From contig JALDNG010000024.1 in the NCBI GenBank assembly GCA_024349245.1, positions 8,259,501 to 8,323,500 of the forward strand: a stretch of DNA of 64,000 nucleotides, given 5' to 3'. Origin of the DNA: Neodontobutis hainanensis (lineage: Eukaryota; Chordata; Actinopteri; Gobiiformes; Odontobutidae). Of the stretch, positions 49,590-60,492 are shown piece after piece. The first letter of the stretch is position 1. Every line of letters begins with the position of its first letter. The position numbers and the translations under genes are program-made. The notes below the pieces were generated by a model that worked only from the letters and a program-made list of their open reading frames with translations, ran no database searches and had not been told where the DNA came from.

Positions 49590-50405
49590 ATGACCTTGGG
49601 AAACACGCTTATGGAGGGCACGGACCCTGCCGCAGAGACGCAGATAGAGAGTGGAGATATGGTCGATGGGGTTGATTCTGACTTGAAGAAGCGCACTGCT
49701 TGTTTCACTCAGGTGCAGGATGACAGAGACTCCACAGCCCGGATAGAGAACGGCCACGACAGTATAGGACCCCCTGTGAAGCCCCCCTACTCCTACATTG
49801 CCCTCATCACCATGGCAATTCTACAGAGCCCCAAGAAGCGCCTGACGCTCAGTGAGATATGCGACTTTATCAGCGAGCGCTTTGTGTACTACAGAGAAAA
49901 GTTCCCCTCCTGGCAGAACTCCATTCGCCACAACCTGTCTCTAAACGACTGCTTTGTAAAAATGCCACGAGAGCCAGGGAACCCGGGCAAAGGCAATTAT
50001 TGGACCCTGGACCCCATGTCCGCAGATATGTTTGAAAACGGGAGCTTTCTTCGCAGAAGGAAACGTTTTAAACGACAACAGTTGCGTCTGGGCGCGCTGG
50101 AGGAGCGCAGCCGGCCATGTCCTTTCCTCGGAGCGCTCAAGACCACCTCCATCCAAGGACAGAATTTGTGCCGCGGTTTGGTCTTTGGTTTAAGCTCCCA
50201 CACTAATTTAAGTACACCGCCTGTAGACAGCCCCGTGTCAGTCATCTCCTCACACTTCTCTAAGACATTTCCTTCGAGTCCCATCCGGGAACACAACGCC
50301 GCTGTCCCATGTCTGGCCCTGGATGCACCGGTTCTGCCTCTCGTCCCGCTCCAGCAACTGTTACCACACTTCTCCCTTCCTCCGCTTGCGTCTCATTTAA
50401 TTTAA
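49590..50405 (+). CDS. FoxD-class forkhead transcription factor
   Basis: A single-exon gene of 271 aa. I start at 49590 because MTLG resembles FoxD N-termini; an in-frame ATG at 49461 is possible. An acidic N-terminal part (1-60) precedes the forkhead domain at about 64-163: KPPYSYIALITMAILQSP, then WQNSIRHNLSLNDCFVK (recognition helix), GNYWTLDP and FLRRRKRFKR. The combination of ILQSPKKRLTLSEIC and RRRKRFKR is diagnostic for FoxD. Unusual within the class are ERFVYY for the usual RFPYY and VKMPREPG for VKIPREPG. The C-terminal 100 residues contain no clear FSIxNI-type eh1 motif, which FoxD repressors use to bind Groucho. The best candidate is one of the divergent fish FoxD genes (foxd5/foxd7-like), but I cannot fix the orthologue. 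FoxD proteins bind RYAAAYA-type DNA in the nucleus during early embryonic patterning. AATAAA lies at 50452-50457. Confidence 0.88.
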   Translation: MTLGNTLMEGTDPAAETQIESGDMVDGVDSDLKKRTACFTQVQDDRDSTARIENGHDSIGPPVKPPYSYIALITMAILQSPKKRLTLSEICDFISERFVYYREKFPSWQNSIRHNLSLNDCFVKMPREPGNPGKGNYWTLDPMSADMFENGSFLRRRKRFKRQQLRLGALEERSRPCPFLGALKTTSIQGQNLCRGLVFGLSSHTNLSTPPVDSPVSVISSHFSKTFPSSPIREHNAAVPCLALDAPVLPLVPLQQLLPHFSLPPLASHLI

Positions 50406-53400
50406 TTACTCTTCCCAATAGGCTAATTACAGTTAGATTTTTTTGTTATAAAATAAAGAATTGACAGCTTACATAATAAAGGGCACAAAAGGGTTTTTGA
50501 TGCTTTGATTGTAGGCCTATTGTGCGTTTAAAATAGAAAAGCGATGGATATAATTTGCAATTTTAAGCAATTTGCAAGGTTTGATTATTTTGAGTCTCAT
50601 TAAGTTTTTACATTAAACTTTTTAAGAAATTAGTCGACTGGTAATAATTCTTGTCGTATTAACCTTTTTATTAACATTTGTCTTGTAATACATTGAGCAT
50701 TAAAAATCATTATCAATAAACGGAAATTGGATATATTTATATTTTAAAAAGGTATAAATTTAACTCACAACTAGAAATATTAAGGAAAGGGTAAAAAATA
50801 TTTATGTAAAGAATTGTTCACAGTAATAGTGTGACAGGAAATTTGAATGAAAATATAATGGCCCAAAGCCAGAACCATGATCATCTTATTCATTCAATAT
50901 AAAAATATATAAATGTTTCAATTGCAGTTTATTCTCCATTTTTGCAATTATACTCTTTCTGAGAGCAAGAGACCTAATGGAGGCCTTTAGAAAACGTTTG
51001 AAGATCAAGACGGGTTTGAGTGTAAGTGTAGAGCTGTGAGAAGTGTTTCTAATGTGGAACTAATAAATAATCCCTTTTCACTGCCCAAATCTGGGGCCAT
51101 CACAACGTGAAAGGCCCTCATTTGAACGTGTCCTTGAGCTACAGAAACATGGGACAGTGGGACATGGTGGACTTCCTAAAAGAAACAATCCCCAGTCAAA
51201 GTCAAAAGGACTTTTCTAATTCAGTTGCTTAATATTTATAATAATAATAATAATACTCGTTAGTACCAGAAAGAATCACTGTATCAAGCGTCGTGTTTTC
51301 CCAGCTTCACAGCACTGTGCCCTGCTCGTCTAAATCCTGCCTCAACTGTTCAGAATAAAGTGAGCTGACAAGGGATTAAGAACCAAGCCAGGGATACAGC
51401 AGAGCCTTGTGGAGTCAGAAACAAACAGCCATTTTATGTTGCTACCAAAGTATATTGTTATTTTTTAAGAGAATGAACAAGACAAGGAATACCCAAGGTC
51501 TCTGTCAGTAGAAGCCTTATTCATTTAAAGCGGTCTCCTCCCCATCCTTCTCCACTCATCATGCCCGCAGCTCTCCACAACTGTGGACTGTGTTTGGTCA
51601 GCGCAGGTCGGGTCTGGATCACTGGGTTTCTGTTGTGTGTTGACAGCAGCTAAGGACCACCCTGGACTCTCTTAAAAGCAGACTTCTTCAACCTGTGAAC
51701 TTTTGTGTGTAGTCTGAACTTACCCAGTTCTTCTTGGATGTATTCACTATTCATACTCATACTCATGGTCATATTCTGTTTTTATTCACACGTAATAGAA
51801 CAGTCTGTGTGAATCTTTTTTGACATACATTTGAAGATGTTCAGATGTTACTTAAAGTACCCTATACATCTTGACTCATTCATATTGTATAAGACAGGAA
51901 AAAGGGTAATTAGAGGTGTGTGGCCCTCTTTCTGAACTACACAATTAAAGTATCCCATTAGCTCACAGATGTAAGAAATAATCGGACAGTCCCTACAAAT
52001 AGTTAAAAAAGCTGATACCAGAATTTCTCTGTAAAAAGAATTTAGCACATACAGCTCTTTGCTTAAATAGGACTAGTCTGCACTGAGCTGAACACTAGAA
52101 TCACTTCACATCCCACTTCAAACAAGAGGGATACCAAACAAGCAAGCCACACATGTGCAGGGAACTTGTTCGTGAAGCCCATCACAAATGCTCAGAGGCA
52201 CAGGGAACCAAATAAGTCCTAACATATGTTTTCCAGATTTGTACATTTCTTATAAGTACAACATTTCCTGAAGTGAGGAAGGATGAATAAAAAGGGTGAT
52301 GATATAATGGAACTGTTTTATTTAAGCTCACTAGTGGCGTATACATCATATGTACAGTTTATTCATAGCAGCAGACCAAACCACTTTGAATCACTGCTTT
52401 GTGTCAGGAGAGGAGAGGAAAGGTTCTGTCTGTCGGGATTTTAAGTTTTTATTGAAAATGGCCACAGTATTTAATTTTCTTAGGAAAGAAGAAAAAAAGA
52501 GGGAATCACAGTTTTTTGTTTGCCAGAGTGACAAGTTATATCAGTCTAAACTATAAAAGTTGCCAGTGAAAGTTAGAAATGAGTTTGCATTTGACTTTTA
52601 TTACTTTAAAAATATAAGTCTATATTACAAACAGGCATTACATTATAACCACAATTAAATATATTTGCCCCAAAACAGGAGAAACTACATATGTACATGT
52701 TAAAGGTGTGTTATGGTGTCTTTGGAAGCTGTTACACCTAAACATCACTCAGATGCCATGTGGCCATTTAAAAATTAAAATTCAGTTTCCCACAGAATAA
52801 TAACAATAAGGTGCCGTTTTGAGCTGTTTTGAATCAGAAATCTAAGTTTAGCCCTTGTACCTCAAATCTTCAGTGCTCTCAACAAGACAGAACAAACTAT
52901 ACGACAGAGGAACCAAAACATAATGCTGTAAAATGATGATTTTACATTGTTTTCCATTGCATGAATGACAAACGCCTAAATTCTTGCAAAATTGGGTTTA
53001 AGAAACTATTGGCCAATGTTACTGAGTCTTACACCTGCCTCTGGCTTTGAGGACATACTGTGCTGATTTATTTATAGAAGGATAAGAATAACACGCCTCC
53101 TATATGATAGAGGCTGGGGACTGTTTGTATTGCTATCTATATAAGCTACATGCATACTGTAAGAAGCACTTGGCCTGCCAGTTGTCATAATGCTACAGCT
53201 GATCAGTGCAACACAAAGGGAAATCTACGCCTAACTATATTTAATGTGTCTAATCTTAATCACAGTCTGACTAATTACATGTGAAACCAACGCATTTTTA
53301 ATGTTTTTGCTCTAAAAGAGGTCATTGCTGCATGGGCTTTGAATAAACAAATCAAATAGCACCCAATAACCATGCCATCATCCAAAATAACTCTCAACAT

Positions 53401-53460
53401 TTTCAAGTTACACACCATGTTGATGTAGCTTAGGGGAGGTGAACATAGACCAAGACCTCA
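50406..53460. other. Non-coding region downstream of foxd
   Basis: After a short foxd 3' UTR with AATAAA at 50452-50457, I find no gene. A short (ATA)n tract is near 51236-51256. Confidence 0.5.
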
Positions 53461-53468
53461 CTTAGAGC

Positions 53469-53762
53469 TGTGTGTGCGCATGTGTTTGTGCATGTGTGTG
53501 CGTGCATGATTGTGTGTGCGCGTGTGTGCATGTGTGTGTGTGTGCATATGTGTGTGTGTGTGTGTGCGTCTGTGTGTGTGTGCACGTCTGTGTGCATGTG
53601 TGTGCACGTGTGTGCATGTGTGCATGTGTGTGTGCGCGTGTGTGTGTGCGTGTGCATGTGGGTGTGTGCATGTGTGCACGTCTGTGTGTGCATGTGTGTG
53701 CGCGCGTGTGTGTGCATGTGTGTGTGCGTGCATGTGTGTGCGCGTGTGTGTGTGCATGTGTG
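53469..53762. repeat. TG/GTGCATG-rich simple-sequence array
   Basis: About 290 bases of alternating purine-pyrimidine sequence, mainly TG units interspersed with TGCA, CGTG and GCGCG steps. All frames on both strands stay open, producing Cys/Val- or His/Thr-rich artefact proteins. Alternating TG with CG steps is classical Z-DNA-prone sequence. Confidence 0.92.
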
Positions 53763-53769
53763 GATTTCC

Positions 53770-56700
53770 ATGGCCCTTGGTTTAGCTTAATATCTCATTA
53801 TGAGAGCCGCTCTGAGGAAAAGTGTCCCACAAAGACTATTTGATGATGATGATCTCAACCGAAGAACACATAAATACAAATTGTTTTTATTAATTCGAGG
53901 GTGAGCTTTGTCACAGTGGATAACAAAACACATCTTTACCCTGTTAAACTTTATTAATTTGGGCTCAGCTTTAATCTAAAGTTTATAGCCACCCAAATAC
54001 CTCAATTTCAGAGGTAGGGCTCAGTGAACAGAGCTCGCCCAGCGCTTGCAATGTAAACAGCTGTAAACCACACAAAGACAAACAGAAACAGTTCCCTGGA
54101 GCCTCAAAGCAGGGCTATGTCACATTTTATGATTTTAAAAGTATGTGTGGCTCTAAAGCAGAATATTGAACAATGCAAATATGCAGAAGTAGTTCACTGG
54201 TTTTGTAAGTTGCCCTCACCACTCTCAACAGTTTTAGTTTCTGATGTCAAAACATGAAATTGCTGTATATAGACCATAAAGACTTAGAATTTGAATATAT
54301 TATCAGTGTTAAACTATGTATCTTAATAAGAAAAAGAATAAAATACTCATGTAAGCTAATGTGTAAATTATATCCAGAGGAAGAGTGAACCAAGCCGCCC
54401 ATAAAAACAATTTTATTTGCATTCAACCTGTCTGCGTCTCTTTCATCATCAGCTCCATAAAGCCACACAGTAACAGCGGGATGTGTTTTGACAGGTGGTC
54501 ATCACCTGTTTATACTGTCTAATCCCACCAAGCACTGTTTCCTGCGGCAGCGGAAAAAGCAAGGAAAGAGAAGGAGGTGTGTTTGTGTTAAATGACAGAA
54601 ATGGCACACACACATTTTCTTTGGTTACAATACAGTTGTCGCTCAGCTGTGTGACCAAAAGCCTTCACTGTATTTCCTAATCACTCCTAAACTTTTGCAC
54701 ATCTGGTGGACATATGTTGATCTCCCTTCTTTAGCCTTTCTTTCTCTTGTGTTGGCTTCAGGCAGACGTGGTGTTAATGTGTTTCTCCTCCACCTGGCCC
54801 GGACCACCCACAGTCTAAGCAGCGCTGCAGCAGCCCACCAGAGCAGCAGTGGTTATGTGTGTGTAAGTACATTCCTCTACATGTGGACACTTACAGAAGC
54901 AATAAAACAGGCAACCAAATAGTGAACATTACAATTAAAGCATGGAAAAGGGTTTAAGCCAGGTGTGTGCTGGAGAATACAGTGGTTTAGGTATGCCTTT
55001 GGGTACATTATTTGCTTTGCCAGAACTAATTGTTAGTTGGGGTTGTTCACATTTCACTCAACATACATGTTCGAGCAGAGATATGGCATCACTTACAGTC
55101 CGCTGCTGTGTAAATGATTCATAGGCTTGAAAATTGCAAGGTTTTTGAAGGAAGACAGCTTCAGGACAGGTTGCACTGAATCGTAGAACATATTTTTTAG
55201 TACATAGATCCCAGTGATCTGTTATTGAGCAGCAATGTAGTGTCTCCATCTAGTGGTGAAACAAATGAAGCACAGAAACAAAATATTTCCTTGTGGAAGC
55301 AATGACAATCACACACATAATTGCATATTTGTATTGTTCACTTTTGGTCCTGCAATAATTTTTTTTAACAAATTTTTTTGGGGGGAAAGACAAAAGCAGT
55401 AAATTAAAAGAGAATTGCAAACCTTCAACACAATTTTGTAGTGGAAGGGGTCTGCAAACAAGAATTATTTTGAATGAGCTGTGAATAGTGAGGGAAAAAT
55501 AGGGAACGTGATACTAAGTTTCCTATTATTGCAGGGTGAGGGAACAACAGACAGATCTAACTGCTGCCCAGTAACACACACACACACACAGTGGAATTTG
55601 GATGAACACAGAGCTGATGATGAGAAATATGAGAGGAAGACATATACACTGTTATTCCACATCATGACCCAGGGGCACACACGTTTTGTTCCATGTGTTT
55701 ACAGTGAGCGGACATTACACTGCAGTCGTTGTTTTAAGAACCACAGAATTAATACCACTCTATGTCAATTTAATAATAACCTTAACTTGTACTTTTAAAA
55801 TGGTTGTGAATCAGATGCTGTTCCTATTTCTTTCTCTTAACTAAAACAAATGCTGATCATCTCTATATTTTATTATTTTTAAAATCAGATGATTGTTAGA
55901 TAGACTTTATGCAGAAGTTTTTTGTCTAAGAATTACATGTTCTCTCAAAATAGTTTTTCAATTGCTCCTTGGTGTGTGTAAACAGAGCTAGACTCTTGGC
56001 TCAGCTGTTGACATGTAGTGTTTTGTTCGTGTAATCAAGGAAACTATTGATTGAGGGCATTATGCTCTGATTAGCTTACAGGTTGCTTGCTCCTTTCAGC
56101 GATATCCATCAATTCTGAGACAATAAAGCAGCGCCTTTCTACTTACCTCTTGATGTTTATACCAGGTATACACATTTCTGTCATTATTTTATACTATTAA
56201 ATGGACATTAAAGTGATGCACACTGTTCTCACACCTGTGCATGTGGCAGATATATCCTGGGGTTGTCCTATCTACACACTGCCAACCACTTTCCCCCTTT
56301 AAAGCCCTCCGAAGTCTGTTCTGCCAAACCAGGAAATGTGCACAGGAAACAGCTGTCCCTTGCATCCGGCCACTCGCCCGGCCCAGGTGCATCCTGGGAA
56401 TGAAGCAAAGTGTGACCATCAGCATGCATGACACTGTACAATGTGGTGTTACAGTAATCAGGTCCACCATGAACTTTATACAGTGATAGGCTGTTGTAAA
56501 AGTATGCTCAGTGAATCCACTCACATCTATGTTTCTCTCATCACTTCAAGATACTTTATGAGACCAATGAACTCAGTCTTGTTGTTGCTGGATGTGAAGT
56601 CTAAACTCATAAAGGAGGAGTGAGGGTGTTCGTCCAGACCAGCGCTCGCAGCATTGTTTGTCACTTTCTCCATGAAATACACTGCAAATATTGTCTCAAA

Positions 56701-58560
56701 CAATTAGGTTCCAGTGATCCCTATCGGCCTGGACACAATAGTGTTTACATGAGGTGAAGGAAGCTCGGCCATAGAGCCCACTTTGAGGAGTGTGTGTGTG
56801 TGATCTCTCATGCTAGTGTATGGACATAGAGTTGTTTTTTTATATTATTATAATTTGTTGTTCCATTATCTAACAATGTCCTTGTCAACGCTTCATTCAT
56901 TGAGAGGGATATTTCAGGAGATGGGTGTGACAGCTCTTGTCTGAGATTAAAACAAGCCCCTCGTGATTTCTTCCTCACTCAAGGGAAAAGCGGAAACCGT
57001 CTGTTATAGCATGCTGCTATAATTATTCCCATTACAGTTGTACATGCATAGGGCACTGTTTTGCAGTACATTTCATGAGATGCCCTGTTTACTTGTTGCC
57101 TTTCTTATAGTCTATATAGTAGGTTTACAACATACAGTAAGTGGGAATTATGACAAATCACAGAACAGTAACAAGAGTGTTAGAACAGCAGTACAATATT
57201 TAATGCTATATAAAGCATTAATCTAAAATTCAAAATAGTCATCATCCATTTGGTTTACTTATGGTTACTGCAGTTATATGTTCCATTAAATTGTGTATTT
57301 GTCACTCAATGCTCACTAAATAAATCTAAAGATTCTATATGTCAGTAGTCTTTCTTGTATTATATTTCATTAGTGATTAGGATTTTATTTGCCAAAGCTC
57401 CTACATTTCATCAGTGAAGCAAGAAATATGTATTTTTAAAAAGGATCTAACAAAAGTACTTATTATGAGAAATTAGCATAGAGAAAAAACAAATCCCTAA
57501 AGGATTCCACTCAGTCCCTTGTGTAGCTGTTTAAATGTTACACGCAAATTAAAGCAGCATCTGCAGGCGCTGCGGTGCCACTGCAGTGTTTCAACACTCA
57601 CAGTGTGTGACCAACTGGAACCACAGCTGCAACACACGAACCAGTGTCACACACCAGTTCATGGCCTTGTCTGCACTGTGGCTCAGCCAGCCAATTGTTT
57701 CTATGGGCATTTACTGATTGGATAATAGTTGTATATAACTCTATATATATAAACAATGATGATGAAGGTGGTGACAGATTTGTTGAACAGTTGCTCAGCA
57801 CAGTGCTATCTTTCCCAGGACCCTGAAGGTCACACGCCTGTAAAGGCTTTATGTTTGTATTAAAGCCTGTCTAAGAGGGAAATGACTAAGAGTAGAAGAG
57901 GTGGTGTCCCTGACATGAGACAGAAAGACACAGAGAAAGGAGGAAAAAAAGATGGTCATCGATGAGGTTTAGGAAGGAAGTATTGAAGCTCCTGTTGAGG
58001 AAAGGTACCGTGGTGACAACGGCTGGCACAGGTGTCGTAACGTGAAAACATCTCATAAGCAAAAGTCTGCTTAACTCAGGGCTTATGTAATGGGCAGATA
58101 CAAGTACAGTTACACCAGAATTATTTTTCTTATAAAGCAAACAAATTAGACTGCAATAGGCAATCCAAAAGTGCACAAGTCAGTTTTCAGACTTGAGATT
58201 CTTGCTTACAGAGAAGATGTATTTATTTGGGTGCAACTCTTCACACAAGTTTCACAATTATATATTATACACAAATATTGTTGTTGATTATTGTTGAATA
58301 GCATCTAGATCCATACTATAATAAAGTAAAACAGAATAACAATATATATTTATCTTCTTCAGTTCTATCAACTGGCTAAAATTATTTATGTAATTAAAAT
58401 AACAATGCCTATCTATTACGTTCTCTATAAACATAAAATTAGATCTAAAATAAATATAAAAAATCTTGAAATCCCTTTGTAAATAGTTTCTGAACATGCT
58501 TTTATAGTTGCACACAAATAGGAAATCATTGCTTATTATCAACAAACATTAAAGTCAATT
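53770..58560. other. Non-coding region upstream of lyl1
   Basis: No coding gene supported. A short CA run lies at about 55576-55591. A cluster of blood-type transcription factor motifs lies at 56268-56491 (see findings). Confidence 0.5.
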
Positions 58561-58806
58561 CAATGTGTGTGTACTGACATGCACAGTATTGTGAGATTAT
58601 ACAGAACGCACGTGCCTTCTGAATCTTCTGTTTTTTTATTGTGACAGTGGCTATTTTCTTGACGCTTGTCCAGGTCTTTCCAAAGTGAGTGACTGACCAA
58701 CAGTGTGATGTGTGACATATATGCGTATGTATATGCGTATGCTCGTGCGTGTGAAATGTGTGTATGTGCTGGTATTGGTGTTGGTGGTGGAGGGGGGTGC
58801 AGGTTG

Positions 58807-58846
58807 CTTATCTGCAGCCCACAGGCAGCTTTTGAGGCTCTTATCA
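58807..58846 (-). promoter_or_regulatory. Paired GATA sites in the presumed lyl1 promoter
   Basis: Two strong WGATAR sites on the minus strand, AGATAAG (58807-58813) and TGATAAG (58840-58846), are 26 bases apart. They lie about 600 bases upstream of a good splice donor at 59422. From memory, the mammalian Lyl1 promoter is driven by GATA and Ets factors, so the position makes sense. Binding is inferred. Confidence 0.45.
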
Positions 58847-58859
58847 GCAGCTACCACAT

Positions 58860-59421
58860 TGTACGAGCACATCCTCTTGTCCAGCAGGGAGCGGAAAACT
58901 CTCCCCGCAACACTCTTTCCTCCCTCTCCTTACTCTCTCCAGCCTCACGTCTGCCAGAGCTGGAGCTCTCCGACTGGCAGCCGACTGAAGCATTGTGCTT
59001 TTCTGGCCAGCAGACTGGCAGAGGGAAAGCATAGTCAAGAAAGTAAAAAAAAGGAGAGTTAGAGGGAATGAAGTGAGGATGACATATGGACAGGAAGAAT
59101 GGGACTGCTTTTACGCTCACAGTGTGTCCCTGATCAAATGGGCAACTTCACTTCCCAAAAACATTTGTCTTTGAGTCTTGGTTTCAACCAGTCTGTCAGT
59201 AAATATTTGGGACAAAATTTTAGTCTGACATTTGCGGTCCGACAGTTTGGCTCAATTTGTGACCTCAGAGAGTCAGCGACAGAGGTGACATGCAGCAGAA
59301 GAGTGTGAGCTACCTGAAGACGATACTCAACCTCAAGACAAAACACACAACAAGCCAGTCCAGACCACAGAATGGATTTAACTCGACACATGTAAACTAC
59401 ATTGGATACGACCACATTTTA
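58860..59421 (+). other. Candidate non-coding first exon of lyl1
   Basis: A strong donor (tttta followed by gtaagt) at 59422 could pair with the acceptor tttgtccgacag ending at 59977, placing the coding exon of lyl1 at 59978-61151. The exon start is unknown. No other gene nearby would use this donor. Confidence 0.4.
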
Positions 59422-60492
59422 GTAAGTACAATTTCTAATTCAATACACAACTAAAACTATAGTCAGACATGTTTCATATGTCTCTCACAACAAACCTATA
59501 AAGCTGGTATAGAGACAACCATTTTGGAAAATAATATTTATTTTGAAAAAGATTATTAAAATGATTAGCTTGTATTCGAGTTACATAGTGCACAGTCAAA
59601 TGGAAGGAACGAGTCTTTACATGATAATAAAAATAGGAACTATTTAAAATAAAGCCATGACAACTAGAAAAGAAAACAGGAACTCTGTTTATTGCAAAAT
59701 CTTAGAGACCTGAGAAGCCCTTCTTGCATCTCAAGCTACCTCTATATAAAATATATATTCTTATATTATATTCTTGTAGAGGCTTAAAGATATAACTGGC
59801 CTGGCCTGATTTTATTCATGTATAAATTTAAAAGAAACTACTACAGAAGGTACCAACAGAATTGTCATGGTTATATTTTAACAATATGTAAATCTACTTT
59901 TGGTGCAATTTTACTTCTTATTGCTTGTAAATACACACCATCTAAATAGCCTGTGTGTTCTTTCTTTTGTCCGACAGACTCTTTGAACTAAATTCAATCT
60001 TTGGTGATTTGGGAAATCTGGAATTGTTGCAGGGATTGTGACTCACATCCTTATAATACACAGCCACTAGAGATGGTTTAAAAAACACAGACTGTCTCGT
60101 TAAGGATGTTTAAGAAAAAATACAGAGTTCAAAATGTTTCCTTAATCACCTTCACAGAAACAAGACTACAACTGGAATATGGATACGGTCATTTCATTGT
60201 TGCCATTGGCATTATTTTGTTACATAATCTGTATCCACTAAATGGCACATAATCCAGGCTGATGGACTTTGGTGTGAATATAATTTGTGAGCACACCCAA
60301 TGGAAATTGTATTTAAGTAAATTTAAGTCAACTATTTAAACTCAATATATTTAAAACACAAAACAAAACAAGGTTAAGGTGCAACAGGGAACAGGGAACA
60401 TGGGTCAAGAGAAGAGATGCACAACTGTCGATAAAAGAGCTTTTCAATGAGACAACATACTGCACACCACTGGGCAGCTAAGAGTACGCATC

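Noticed and set aside
49476..50296. Minus-strand open frames opposite the FoxD gene
   Set aside because: Antisense shadows of the GC-rich forkhead coding sequence.
53430..53843. Several overlapping long open frames on both strands, rich in Cys/Val or His/Thr
   Set aside because: They are translations of the TG/CA simple-sequence array, which lacks stop codons in all frames. No splice context or domain.
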